The position numbers and the translations under genes were made by a program. Positions 23,689 to 32,277 of a stretch of 39,868 nt of DNA are shown here, piece after piece. The stretch is from Brevibacillus formosus (GTDB lineage Bacteria > Bacillota > Bacilli > Brevibacillales > Brevibacillaceae). Under the pieces are notes generated by a model. It was not told the origin of the DNA and did not search any database. It worked only from the letters and a program-made list of their open reading frames with translations. The stretch covers positions 1-39,868 of the forward strand of contig NZ_PXZL01000022.1 of NCBI RefSeq assembly GCF_003013405.1, given 5' to 3'. The first letter of the stretch is position 1. Each line of letters starts with the position of its first letter.

Positions 23689-24391
23689 TACATCGAATCT
23701 GGTGCTAAGTGTAGCTGTAGTAGAGGAAGAGCGGGTCTTGGCCGAAATGACGACGAACCAGCAAAAAAACCATTCCGTGCGTCTGATGGACTGCGTCAGT
23801 GAACTGCTCGATGCAACAGGAACAGCGCCAGAGGATCTCAGCGGCTTCGGGGTGGCAAACGGACCGGGCTCCTACACGGGCGTGAGAATCGGTGTTGCCT
23901 CTGCAAAAAGCATGGCTTGGTCACTGAATGTGCCAGTCATCGGTGTATCCAGTCTGGAGGTAATCGCCATGAATGCCACTGGCTTCTCTGGATTGATTGT
24001 ACCGCTGTTCGATGCGCGCAGAGGTCAAGTGTATACCGGCTGTTATCGTTCCGATGGTATGGATGCGGTGCGGGCGCAGTCCACAGAACAAATCATCCTG
24101 TTGAGAGAATGGCTGCCACTGTTGCGAGACCTGGCGCAAGGAGAGCCGATCTTGTTCTTGGGTGAAGATGTCAGGCTGCATCGAGAGACGATTGTGCAAG
24201 AGCTCGGGAATCAGGCGCAATTTGCTTCTCCAGCGTTCAATCACCCACGTGCTGCCCATATCGGCTATGTGGCACTACGCAAGCTTCAAGACGGCGGAAA
24301 TGCGCATGAACTGGTCCCGGAGTATTTGCAACTGGCAGAAGCAGAAGCGAAGTGGCTTGCCCAAAAGCAGGCGGGGGCCGTAAAGGAGTAA
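23669..24391 (+). CDS. tsaB: tRNA t6A biosynthesis protein TsaB
   Basis: 240 residues, ASKHA fold. MRVLAIDTSNLVLSVAVVE, NQQKNHSVRLMDCVSELL, GFGVANGPGSYTGVRIGVAS and AKSMAWSLNVPVIGVSSLE are hallmarks. It is an inactive TsaD paralogue that scaffolds the complex. The ATG at 23669 lies inside tsaE (20-bp overlap) with GAGGAG 10 bases upstream. Confidence 0.94.
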   Translation: MRVLAIDTSNLVLSVAVVEEERVLAEMTTNQQKNHSVRLMDCVSELLDATGTAPEDLSGFGVANGPGSYTGVRIGVASAKSMAWSLNVPVIGVSSLEVIAMNATGFSGLIVPLFDARRGQVYTGCYRSDGMDAVRAQSTEQIILLREWLPLLRDLAQGEPILFLGEDVRLHRETIVQELGNQAQFASPAFNHPRAAHIGYVALRKLQDGGNAHELVPEYLQLAEAEAKWLAQKQAGAVKE

Positions 24392-24395
24392 AAGC

Positions 24396-24851
24396 ATGAG
24401 TCAACCAATCGATTTGGAATATCGTTATATGACGATGCAGGACGTTGGGGCTGTGGCAGAGCTGGAGCGCTTGGCTTTTACAACTCCATGGCCGCATGAT
24501 GCATTTGTCAACGAGCTGACGAGAAATCCAAATGCACGCTATGTAGTCGTCGTTCACCAAAATCGGGTTATCGCTTATTGCGGCATGTGGATCGTGATCG
24601 ATGAGGCACATATTACCAATATCGCCGTCCATCCATTATATCGTGGAAAGAAGGTTGGATTGGCGCTGATGATCAAAATGATGGGTGTTGCCAAGATGCA
24701 GGGTGCCCATAGCATGACGCTGGAAGTTCGACCTTCGAACACAGTCGCGCGGAACATGTATATCAAGCTCGGCTTTAAAGAGCATGGGCGCCGCAAGGGA
24801 TATTATTCGGATAACAATGAGGACGCAATCATTATGTGGGTGACATTGTAA
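24396..24851 (+). CDS. rimI: Ribosomal-protein-alanine N-acetyltransferase RimI
   Basis: 151 residues, GNAT fold. [20 protein letters not shown] is the acetyl-CoA motif [21 protein letters not shown] motif B, and [17 protein letters not shown] is the typical RimI end. It acetylates the N-terminus of ribosomal protein S18 in E. coli. The stop overlaps the tsaD start (TAATG). Confidence 0.92.
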   Translation: MSQPIDLEYRYMTMQDVGAVAELERLAFTTPWPHDAFVNELTRNPNARYVVVVHQNRVIAYCGMWIVIDEAHITNIAVHPLYRGKKVGLALMIKMMGVAKMQGAHSMTLEVRPSNTVARNMYIKLGFKEHGRRKGYYSDNNEDAIIMWVTL

Positions 24852-25933
24852 TGAAAAAGACGTATACGTCGCGCTACGAGAAGCGCATACAGCAAAAATA
24901 CGAAGCACATAGGGAATCAGGTGCTCCCACTTATATTTTAGGAATTGAAACTAGCTGCGACGAGACATCGGCTGCTGTCATCCGTGATGGCCGAGAGGTG
25001 CTGTCAAACGTCATTGCTTCCCAAGCCGATATCCATAAAAGGTTTGGTGGAGTCGTGCCGGAGGTGGCTTCTCGCAGACATGTGGAGAATATTACGCTTA
25101 CCATCGAAGAGGCTCTGACCGAGGCTGGAAAAACATTGAATGACATCCAGGCAATTGCGGTGACGTACGGGCCTGGGCTTGTCGGGGCACTATTAGTTGG
25201 CGTGGCAGCAGCAAAAGCCATTTCCATGGCCAGAGGCATCCCTCTAATCGGAGTGCACCATATCGCGGGTCATATCTACGCGAATCGTCTGGTGCAAGAA
25301 ATGGAGTTTCCGCTGATTGCGCTCGTCGTATCGGGCGGGCATACGGAGCTTGTCTGGATGAAGGAGCACGGTCAGTTCGAGATTTTGGGGGAAACGCGAG
25401 ATGATGCTGCAGGGGAAGCGTACGACAAAGTAGCGCGAGCGCTGAATATGCCGTATCCAGGTGGACCTCATATTGATCGTCTCGCACATGAAGGGGAGGC
25501 AAATGTACCGCTCCCTCGTTCATGGCTGGAGCCAGATTCCTACGATTTCAGCTTCAGTGGCTTGAAGTCAGCTGTGCTCAATACCTTGCACAATGCAGCT
25601 CAGCGAGGAGAGACGATCGAACCGGCGAATCTGGCTGCGAGCTTCCAAGACTCTGTAACAGAGGTGCTCGTAGAAAAGACGATTCGGGCAGCTCGTTCGC
25701 ATGGAGCGAAGCAGGTATTGCTGGCTGGGGGCGTTGCGGCGAATCGTGGACTGCGTGAGAGACTGCAAGCAAGATGCGAGGCAGAAGGAATTCCTCTCGT
25801 GATCCCTCCGTTCTCGTTATGCACAGACAACGCTGCGATGATTGCGGCGGCAGGCTTTATCAAGTATGAAAAAGGACAGTTTGAAGGGCTTGATTTGAAC
25901 GGAGTCCCAAGCTTGTCGCTTTCTGAGCAATAG
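24851..25933 (+). CDS. tsaD: tRNA N6-adenosine threonylcarbamoyltransferase TsaD
   Basis: 360 residues. Transfers the threonylcarbamoyl group to A37 of ANN-decoding tRNAs. [19 protein letters not shown], the metal ligands [54 protein letters not shown] and [13 protein letters not shown] are all present. The N-terminus carries about 30 extra residues ([20 protein letters not shown]) before the usual start of the fold. ATG at 24851 is coupled to rimI. A strong terminator ends the operon. Confidence 0.95.
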   Translation: MKKTYTSRYEKRIQQKYEAHRESGAPTYILGIETSCDETSAAVIRDGREVLSNVIASQADIHKRFGGVVPEVASRRHVENITLTIEEALTEAGKTLNDIQAIAVTYGPGLVGALLVGVAAAKAISMARGIPLIGVHHIAGHIYANRLVQEMEFPLIALVVSGGHTELVWMKEHGQFEILGETRDDAAGEAYDKVARALNMPYPGGPHIDRLAHEGEANVPLPRSWLEPDSYDFSFSGLKSAVLNTLHNAAQRGETIEPANLAASFQDSVTEVLVEKTIRAARSHGAKQVLLAGGVAANRGLRERLQARCEAEGIPLVIPPFSLCTDNAAMIAAAGFIKYEKGQFEGLDLNGVPSLSLSEQ

Positions 25934-25945
25934 AGTGAATGAGTG

Positions 25946-25983
25946 AAAAGCATCTCTGAAGTTGAATCAGAGATGCTTTTTTT
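25946..25983 (+). terminator. Terminator of the thiL-tsaD operon
   Basis: AAAAGCATCTCTGA / TCAGAGATGCTTTT, a perfect 14-bp stem around a 7-nt loop, with seven Ts in all. Confidence 0.93.
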
Positions 25984-26013
25984 GTTTGAGTCAATGAGTA
26001 ACAGTAGTGGGGG

Positions 26014-26211
26014 GAAGAAGCGCATTTCCAGTCTACGCTTCGGCCTACGCCCTGCAAGGGGTTAGACTATCCGCTCCGGATTGAATGTCGGGAGCGCTTC
26101 AAACGTAGAAGTTTCGATGAAGTAGTTCATAAGTGAAGCTGAAATTCCCCGACATTCAATCCTACGCTGAGGTGGGCTCCAGAGGCGCTTGGACTGGAAA
26201 TACGCTTCTTC
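26014..26211. repeat. 198-bp inverted-repeat element, copy B
   Basis: Same length and orientation as copy A (10947-11144), 15,067 bp away, with five substitutions by my count. Outer arms GAAGAAGCGCATTTCCAGTC (26014-26033) and complement of 26192-26211 match at 19 of 20, better than in copy A. The inner 15-bp inverted repeat is perfect (26078-26092 / 26148-26162). It sits just after the tsaD terminator in non-coding DNA. Confidence 0.88.
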
Positions 26212-26264
26212 TTACGGGACTTTGATCAACATTTGAATACAATCCAAACCCAAAAATACTGAGA

Positions 26265-26285
26265 GACCATCCAAGATGGATAGTC
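26265..26285 (-). terminator. Minus-strand hairpin after the small ORF
   Basis: On the minus strand GACTATCCA / TGGATGGTC forms a 9-bp stem with a G-U wobble; the same position is a C-A mismatch on the plus strand, so the structure favours minus-strand RNA. A TTTTT run follows about 10 nt later. Confidence 0.5.
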
Positions 26286-26300
26286 CCCCAAACAGATTCC

Positions 26301-26477
26301 TTACTTGCCACCCTTCACTTTTGCAAAATAAGGTGCTGCTTTTTCACCTAATTCTTTAAACTGCTTCAATTCCTCCGCAGTAAACTGTTCTTCATGTACG
26401 ACTCCATTTTTATCCGTAACCTTCATTTTCATATCAATGATTTGCTTCATAATCGCAAAAAACTTCTCGAATTCCAC
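26301..26477 (-). CDS. Small hypothetical protein, possibly a frameshifted gene
   Basis: 58 residues from a GTG at 26477: VEFEKFFAIMKQIIDMKMKV, then KNGVVHEEQFTAEELKQFK, ending YFAKVKGGK. Codon use and amphipathic character look like real coding sequence. The only strong ribosome site nearby, GGAGGGGCCCCC before an ATG at 26518, opens a different frame (MKGFLHEARGSSRQW..., 23 residues, stop at 26447). Joining the two frames would give a protein of about 70 residues, so a single frameshift is possible. Family not recognised. Confidence 0.5.
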   Translation of the reverse strand: MEFEKFFAIMKQIIDMKMKVTDKNGVVHEEQFTAEELKQFKELGEKAAPYFAKVKGGK

Positions 26478-26602
26478 TGCCGAGAGCTTCCTCTTGCTTC
26501 ATGCAAGAAGCCCTTCATGGGGGCCCCTCCAGAACGTATTACACCCCTATATTCGCTAACAGAGGCAAAAAGGTTCAGTTGTTTTCGTTTATTTCACTAT
26601 GT
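26478..26602. other. Non-coding stretch before the DnaA-box cluster
   Basis: Contains the ribosome site and ATG of the 23-residue frame noted at 26301-26477 and a small stem CTTGC-TTCAT-GCAAG (26504-26518 region). Nothing else seen. Confidence 0.4.
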
Positions 26603-26749
26603 TTATCCACATCATAGGATAACTTTCTGGATTGTTCACATGTACTCCTGTGAATACTGGTGATAACACGAGAAAATGACCGGGAAAACCGCATATACTC
26701 TGTGGATTGTTCTGTGGAAAATGTGGATAAAAAAGTCGAGTTATCAACA
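26603..26749. promoter_or_regulatory. DnaA-box cluster
   Basis: Two perfect boxes: TTATCCACA at 26603-26611 and its complement TGTGGATAA at 26722-26730. One-mismatch boxes: TGTGGAAAA 26713-26721, TTATCAACA 26741-26749, and TGTGAATAC 26649-26657 (one mismatch to TGTGNATAA). Two-mismatch boxes: TTGTTCACA 26632-26640, TGGTGATAA 26658-26666, TGTGGATTG 26701-26709. Eight sites in 147 bp, four of them within 49 bp. The site lies between tsaD (gcp) and the ydiF homologue. As I recall, B. subtilis has an in vivo DnaA-binding cluster near gcp. Confidence 0.82.
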
Positions 26750-26761
26750 GGAGGGAGACTC

Positions 26762-28999
26762 GTGAGGAAGAAACTCGCGCTGATTTGCTTATCATTCCTG
26801 ATATTGTTTCTAGCTACAAATATAGGAAAACCGTTGATAGCAAAGGAAAAACAACAGGTCATCATGCTGTTTGTGGAGGGGATGTCGTTTCATGATCTGG
26901 AGCAGCTCAAAAAGTTATCTATTGTGGATAAATGGTTGGATGGTGCAGGAGCTGGGGCTCTTTCCATAAGAACACCCGGATCGCGCACAGCCGCAAACGG
27001 CTACTTGCTTATGGGGAGCGGCGGTCAAGCGCTTTACTCTGATAAGAGTGGGACAGGCTATCATCCGTATGAAGTGCTCTCGTCCAGGGAAACAGCCGGT
27101 GAACGGGCGCAAGAGCTAGGCAGTGATCAGGCGCAGGAGGTGGCGCGCTCCTCGATCAATTTTCCGGGAATTTTCCGGCTCTTGGCAGATAATCGGGAGA
27201 AACCATATTCTGCGCAAATTGGGCTCCTTGGTACCGTGCTTGCAGCAAATAATATTCAGGTCGCTTTATACGGAAACGGTGACTATGAGGATATCCGACA
27301 GAGACATGCCGTTCTGTTTGCGATGGATCAGGAAGGAAGGGTTCCGACAGGGGACATTTCGGCAAAAAGTATGGAGCTCCTTCGTGGCTATCCATACGGG
27401 ATCAAGACAAACTACACGTACCTGCTTGAGAAAATCCACCACGAGCGTCAAGCGGGCTTGATCATTGCTCAACTCTCAGATTTATCCCGGTTATACCAGT
27501 TGAGTATGGATATGGACACAGGTCAGTTTACCCGGCAATATCAGCGCGTTTTGCGAGACTTGTCCCTTTTCCTTGACCAACTCCTTGTGGAACTTAAACA
27601 ACACCAGCGCATTGTATTGGCATCGCCAGCCGTCAATCATGTGGCGACAAAAGAAAAGGCTCTCTTAACTCCCGTTTTAATCTGGGGAGAAAAAGAGAGT
27701 GGAGTTTTGACATCGGCTACCACGAGGCAGTCGGGATTAGTCAGTGGACTCGATATGGTACCAACCGTACTGTCTTGGCTGGATGTACCCGTACCAAAAG
27801 GGCTGGCTGGTCATGTCATACGAATCGAAAAAGGGAATGGTCTCACTGCCATACAGAATCAGGTAGGCGAAATTCACCATACATATGCGACACGGTCAGC
27901 AGTGCTCTATACCTATGTCATGCTGCAGATTGTCATTGTAGGGTGTGCGGTAGTTCTCTGGTGGTTTGGGCGGAAGAGAGAAGGGGCAGGACTTTTGCGG
28001 CTTCGCAGAGGAATACGTCTCGCGCTGCTGGCTTTATTGTGGTTTCCTGCATTGCTTTTGGCAGAGAGCCTGCTCGACTGGCAGGTTTCAAGCGCGGTTG
28101 TCTTGGGGGGACTCATCATGACTGCCTTGATCGCGGCTTTTTGGCAGGAAGCCCATGCTCTCCCGCGAATCGTGATGACGGTTAGCGGGGTCACGACAGC
28201 CATTCTGCTGGTGGACGGATGGACTGGCGCTCATTTGATGCGGCAATCGTACCTCGGGTATGATCCAGTAATCGGAGCGAGGTTTTACGGGCTAGGAAAT
28301 GAATACGAAGGGGTCCTGATCGGCAGCACGATCATGCTTGTGGCTTCGCTGTACCAGAGGATGCGTGGGGGACAAAAAGAGCTAAGTCGGGAAAATAAAT
28401 GGTTGCCTGCTGTTTCCGTAGCCATATACAGCGTCGTGCTTTATTACATGGTGGCACCGAACCTGGGAACAGATGCAGGCGGTTTTCTTGCGGGGCTGAT
28501 TGGATTTTCCGTGGCATTGTCACGGCTTGAGGGCTGGCGAATCGGCAAAAAAGGCCTCCTGCTGTTGGCAGGCGGCCTGGTTATGGGTGTATGCAGTTTG
28601 ATGGCGATCAGTCTCATGTCAGATCAGCCCTTGACCCATGTAGGACGTCTTTCCCAGCAGATTGTACATGGGGAATGGTCCGAGGTAGGGCAGATGATTG
28701 AACGCAAGCTGGCGATGAATCTTCGCTTGATTCGCGTTTCCATTTGGAGCAAAGCATTTGTCGTTTCTCTGATTGCCCTAGGCGTTCTCACCTTGAAGAA
28801 TGACCGCTTTTTGCACCATCTGGCGAAGGACACGCCTTACTTGGTCAAAGGCTTTGCTGGCGTCATTGTCGGGGCACTGGCTGGGCTGATCCTAAATGAC
28901 TCTGGCATCGTTACAGCAGCCACCTGCATTACCTTTCTGGTGGTTCCTGCTCTCTATGCCGCCTTGGAGGAGCCTGCGCAGGAGCGCTGTTCTACGTAA
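26762..28999 (+). CDS. Large membrane protein with a phosphatase-like ectodomain, function unknown
   Basis: 745 residues. N-terminal signal anchor (RKKLALICLSFLILFLATNI). About residues 35-380 are extracytoplasmic and look like a degenerate alkaline-phosphatase/sulfatase fold: QQVIMLFVEGMSFHDLE, TPGSRTAANGYLLMGSGG, GLDMVPTVLSWLDVPVPKGL. The nucleophile-metal Asp-rich motifs of active members are not evident. About 10 TM helices follow, with RFYGLGNEYEGVLIGSTIML and LNDSGIVTAATCITF as conserved-looking motifs. GTG start at 26762 is set by AGGAGGG; a longer frame from 26660 runs through the DnaA boxes without a site. The start lies 13 bases after the last DnaA box, so DnaA may control this gene. 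It ends 10 bp from the convergent ABC-F gene. Confidence 0.8.
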   Translation: MRKKLALICLSFLILFLATNIGKPLIAKEKQQVIMLFVEGMSFHDLEQLKKLSIVDKWLDGAGAGALSIRTPGSRTAANGYLLMGSGGQALYSDKSGTGYHPYEVLSSRETAGERAQELGSDQAQEVARSSINFPGIFRLLADNREKPYSAQIGLLGTVLAANNIQVALYGNGDYEDIRQRHAVLFAMDQEGRVPTGDISAKSMELLRGYPYGIKTNYTYLLEKIHHERQAGLIIAQLSDLSRLYQLSMDMDTGQFTRQYQRVLRDLSLFLDQLLVELKQHQRIVLASPAVNHVATKEKALLTPVLIWGEKESGVLTSATTRQSGLVSGLDMVPTVLSWLDVPVPKGLAGHVIRIEKGNGLTAIQNQVGEIHHTYATRSAVLYTYVMLQIVIVGCAVVLWWFGRKREGAGLLRLRRGIRLALLALLWFPALLLAESLLDWQVSSAVVLGGLIMTALIAAFWQEAHALPRIVMTVSGVTTAILLVDGWTGAHLMRQSYLGYDPVIGARFYGLGNEYEGVLIGSTIMLVASLYQRMRGGQKELSRENKWLPAVSVAIYSVVLYYMVAPNLGTDAGGFLAGLIGFSVALSRLEGWRIGKKGLLLLAGGLVMGVCSLMAISLMSDQPLTHVGRLSQQIVHGEWSEVGQMIERKLAMNLRLIRVSIWSKAFVVSLIALGVLTLKNDRFLHHLAKDTPYLVKGFAGVIVGALAGLILNDSGIVTAATCITFLVVPALYAALEEPAQERCST

Positions 29000-29009
29000 A
29001 GGGGAACAA

Positions 29010-30944
29010 CTACTCCTCTGATAGCGCGCTCCACTCGTCATACAACTGCTCCAGTTCTTCTTTGGCAGCATGGATTTGATCGTTGCGTTCTTTTGCCTGC
29101 ACATGATCACTATAAATTTCCGGAAGACAGAGCTCTTCTTCCCATTTGACAATGTCAGCCTCTCGTTTTTGGATCGTGACCTCAATCTCTTCCAAACGGC
29201 GCTGGCGTTGACGTTCGCGACGTTTCGCTTCCTTATCGAGCTCATAAGAGGATTTCTCAGGCTGTGCCGCTACGGTACCGCCTTGTTTTTTTGCGGGCAG
29301 CGCTGCTTGTTCGGCTGCGAGCTCTTCCAGTTCCTGCTTTTTCTCCACAAAGTAATCGTAGTTACCCAAATAGCTGGTCACGCCATCACCTGTCAGCTCT
29401 AGTACGCGGGTGGCAATCTTGTTTAAGAAGTAACGGTCATGGGAGACGAACAGGATCGTACCCGGATAATCGTAGAGGGCGTTCTCGAGAACTTCCTTGC
29501 TGAAAATATCCAAGTGGTTCGTCGGCTCGTCGAAGATCAGGAAGTTTGCTTGCTTTAGCATGAGCTTTGCCAGAGAGACGCGTGCACGCTCTCCTCCAGA
29601 CAAGTCGCTGATCTTCTTTTGTACATCATCACCGCTAAACAAGAAGTTGCCGAGCAAGGTACGGACGTCCTTTTCCAGCATGTTCGGGTACTCATCCCAA
29701 ATTTCGCCGAGCACCGTATTTCGTTCGTTCAGGTTACGATGCTCCTGGTCGTAGTACCCGATTGTTACATTGCTTCCGAAATGAATATCGCCGCGCAGCT
29801 TAGGCAACTGTTCCACAATCGTTTTTAACAGCGTCGATTTCCCGATACCATTGGGACCGACCAAGGCCACACGCTCCTCGCGCTCGATTTCAAACGTAAG
29901 GCCCTGAGAAAGGACAGCATCCGGGTAGCCAATCGCGACGTTGTTTGCTTTCATCACGATGGTGCCGCTCATTTTCGCCACATCAAAGGAGAAGTGGACC
30001 GATTTGTTGTTCATAATCGGCTTGTCCAAGCGGTCCATCTTTTCCAACGTCTTGCGTCGGCTCTGCGCTCGTTTGGTTGTCGTCGCTCGAGCGATGTTGC
30101 GTGCGATGAAATCCTCCAGCTTGGCGATCTCTTCCTGCTGCTTTTCGAATCGCTTCAAATCCTGTTCGAGCCGAGCCGCCTTTTCATCGAGGAAGCGGCT
30201 GTAGTTACCGACATAGCGGGTAGCGCGTGTCCGTTCGATTTCATAGACAACGGTAACGAGCTTGTCCAGGAAGTAACGGTCATGGGAAACTACGAGAATG
30301 GCGCCCTGGTAGTTTTGCAAATACGTCTCCAGCCAAGTCAGTGTCTCGATGTCCAGATAGTTCGTCGGCTCATCGAGCAATAGAATAGTAGGGGATTGGA
30401 GCAGCAGCTTGGCTAGTGCCAGACGAGTCTTTTGTCCGCCGCTCAATGTGCGGATCGGCGTTGTGTAATCGAAGTCCGCAAAGCGCAGACCGTGCAAAAC
30501 TCCACGAATCGCACCCTCGTAGCTGTAGCCGCCTTTTTCCTTAAAGGCTTCCGAGCGGTGAGAGTAATTTTCCAACAGCTGCTGGTAACGCTTCTCATCA
30601 GCGAGAATAGCCGGATCGCCCATTTTGGCCTCGAGCTCACGAAGCTCCAGCTCTTCTTTTTGCAGATGGGAAAATACGGAGAGCAGCTCATCCCAAATCG
30701 ATCGTTCCGATTCAAGGCCGCTGTTTTGTGCCAAATACCCGAGCGTAACATCCTTTGGAATGCGGATAACTCCTTTGTCGTAGCTTAGTTCGCCGGCGAG
30801 GATCTTCATCAGAGTAGATTTGCCTGCACCGTTTACGCCAACCAGACCAACCCGTTCCCCGGTTTGAATTTGCAGGGAGATGTCTTGTAGAATGGTTTCG
30901 ATACCATACGTTTTTTCTATATGTTCAGCTTGTAGCAAAATCAT
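29010..30944 (-). CDS. ABC-F family ATPase (YdiF-like)
   Basis: 644 residues, two ABC domains and no membrane part. Domain 1: Walker A GVNGAGKSTLMKIL, signature LSGGQKTRLALAKLL, Walker B ILLLDEPTNYLDI. Domain 2: GPNGIGKSTLLKTI, LSGGERARVSLAKLM, LIFDEPTNHLDIFS. The linker is the basic ABC-F helix pair (TKRAQSRRKTLEKMDRL). A C-terminal coiled coil is rich in Arg/Glu (KEAKRRERQRQRRLEEIE). ABC-F proteins act on the ribosome. By position after tsaD it corresponds to B. subtilis YdiF, whose role is not settled. ATG at 30944 is set by AGAGGTGA; a GTG at 30953 overlaps that site. Confidence 0.94.
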   Translation of the reverse strand: MILLQAEHIEKTYGIETILQDISLQIQTGERVGLVGVNGAGKSTLMKILAGELSYDKGVIRIPKDVTLGYLAQNSGLESERSIWDELLSVFSHLQKEELELRELEAKMGDPAILADEKRYQQLLENYSHRSEAFKEKGGYSYEGAIRGVLHGLRFADFDYTTPIRTLSGGQKTRLALAKLLLQSPTILLLDEPTNYLDIETLTWLETYLQNYQGAILVVSHDRYFLDKLVTVVYEIERTRATRYVGNYSRFLDEKAARLEQDLKRFEKQQEEIAKLEDFIARNIARATTTKRAQSRRKTLEKMDRLDKPIMNNKSVHFSFDVAKMSGTIVMKANNVAIGYPDAVLSQGLTFEIEREERVALVGPNGIGKSTLLKTIVEQLPKLRGDIHFGSNVTIGYYDQEHRNLNERNTVLGEIWDEYPNMLEKDVRTLLGNFLFSGDDVQKKISDLSGGERARVSLAKLMLKQANFLIFDEPTNHLDIFSKEVLENALYDYPGTILFVSHDRYFLNKIATRVLELTGDGVTSYLGNYDYFVEKKQELEELAAEQAALPAKKQGGTVAAQPEKSSYELDKEAKRRERQRQRRLEEIEVTIQKREADIVKWEEELCLPEIYSDHVQAKERNDQIHAAKEELEQLYDEWSALSEE

Positions 30945-31051
30945 CGGATTCACCTCTTTATATACTAATGCCAGTGTAGCCTAGAGAGAGCGCATGGGAC
31001 AAGCCTCGTGGGAATGTCCCAAGCACGTTACGAAAGAGGGAAGAGGTTGTC

Positions 31052-31630
31052 ATGAACCAAAAAATGAATAAAAAACAGCTGCGAAGCCATATTTTGGAGA
31101 GGCGCAAGTCCATGCCTGCAAAGGAACGGGAGCAGCTTTCCAGAGAAGCATGCGATCATTTGCTGTCTCATGAAAGGCTGGCTGATGCCAAAGCAATCAT
31201 GGCTTTCCATCCTTTTGGCGATGAACTGGATATCCTGCCCTTTATACTTGAGGCAAAAAAGCGAGGCCAAGACATATGGCTGCCGCTCACCAATGTTGCC
31301 GAAGGACGTCTCATTCCCTATCGCTATACAGGACCGGACATGCTAAAGCAAGGCGTCTACGGGATTTGGGAGCCAGATCCTGCCCTGGCAGAGGAAGCGG
31401 ACGTATCACATTTGGATGCGATCGTTGTTCCCGGCGTTGCTTTTGACAGCAAGGGAGGGCGAATGGGGTATGGCGGTGGTTATTATGACCGCTTTCTGGC
31501 AACGCTGAAAAAGCTCCCGTTCTTGGTTGGAGTCGGCTTCTCTATTCAGGTTGTAGAGCATGTGCCCCTAGAGGCTCATGATGTTTTGCTAGATGCAGTT
31601 GTCACCGAAAAAGGTCTTCTGCATTTTTGA
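31052..31630 (+). CDS. 5-formyltetrahydrofolate cyclo-ligase
   Basis: 192 residues. Converts 5-formyl-THF to 5,10-methenyl-THF using ATP. LRSHILERRKSM at the N-terminus and the signature VVPGVAFDSKGGRMGYGGGY followed by YDRFL are diagnostic; FLVGVGFSIQVV follows. Divergent from the ABC-F gene with about 100 bp between starts. GGGAAGAGG precedes the ATG. In many Bacilli this gene (yqgN) lies elsewhere. Confidence 0.93.
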   Translation: MNQKMNKKQLRSHILERRKSMPAKEREQLSREACDHLLSHERLADAKAIMAFHPFGDELDILPFILEAKKRGQDIWLPLTNVAEGRLIPYRYTGPDMLKQGVYGIWEPDPALAEEADVSHLDAIVVPGVAFDSKGGRMGYGGGYYDRFLATLKKLPFLVGVGFSIQVVEHVPLEAHDVLLDAVVTEKGLLHF

Positions 31631-31724
31631 ATGTTTTGTGTCAGTAGCTTTTTCATGCCTTCTCCTGCCGCGAATGGTGCTATCCGCCAAGGAAAAACGA
31701 CGAGACGTTTTTGACAGAAAAGTG

Positions 31725-31730
31725 TACAAT
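31725..31730 (+). promoter_or_regulatory. Candidate promoter of the mog gene
   Basis: TACAAT -10 preceded by GTG. A consensus TTGACA lies at 31711-31716, only 8 nt upstream, too close for a standard sigma-A promoter. Confidence 0.35.
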
Positions 31731-31761
31731 ACTATCGAATGAGAAACCGGAGGAATGTATC

Positions 31762-32277
31762 GTGAGCAAATGGAAGGTAGGCGTTATTTCTGCAAGTGAT
31801 TCGATTGCCAGAGGAGATCGTGTGGACGATCGTATGCCAATCGTTCGTCATCTGACAAGGGAATGGCTTCAAGTAGATGTCGCTGTATACCGTGCCGTTA
31901 GTGATGATATGGAAGATTTGCAAGAACATATGATTGAGCTCGTAGACCGTGAAAAATGTGATCTGTTGATTGTTACGGGTGGCACAGGACTTAGCCCGCG
32001 TGACGTTACGCCAGAAGTTACGGCATGGGTCATTGATAGACCAGTTCCAGGCTTGGCAGAAGAAATGCGCCGTGCTGGTTTGAAGCAATCCCGTCGGGCG
32101 ATGCTGACCCGTGCAGTTGCGGGAACGAGGGGGAACTCGTTGATTATCAACCTCCCTGGCAATCCGAAAGGTGTAGAAATCTGTTTCAATGCGATTGGTG
32201 ATATGCTGTCCGACGCTTTGCACATTTTGCAAGGAACGGGAGAAGCCAATGAAGATTGGGGAGGATTGCATTGGTAG
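31762..32277 (+). CDS. MogA/MoaB-family molybdopterin adenylyltransferase
   Basis: 171 residues, MoCF-biosynth fold. VGVISASDSIARGDRVDDR, LLIVTGGTGLSPRDVTPEVT, IINLPGNPKGVEICFNAIGD are the binding-site motifs. By family it adenylylates molybdopterin before metal insertion. GTG start at 31762 with CGGAGG upstream; a longer frame from 31711 begins within the promoter. Overlaps the next gene by 7 bp. Confidence 0.88.
   Translation: MSKWKVGVISASDSIARGDRVDDRMPIVRHLTREWLQVDVAVYRAVSDDMEDLQEHMIELVDREKCDLLIVTGGTGLSPRDVTPEVTAWVIDRPVPGLAEEMRRAGLKQSRRAMLTRAVAGTRGNSLIINLPGNPKGVEICFNAIGDMLSDALHILQGTGEANEDWGGLHW

Noticed and set aside
26603..26749. Interpretation of the DnaA boxes as the chromosomal origin
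   Set aside because: No dnaA, dnaN, recF, gyrB or rpmH nearby and no obvious AT-rich unwinding tract; a titration or regulatory cluster fits better.
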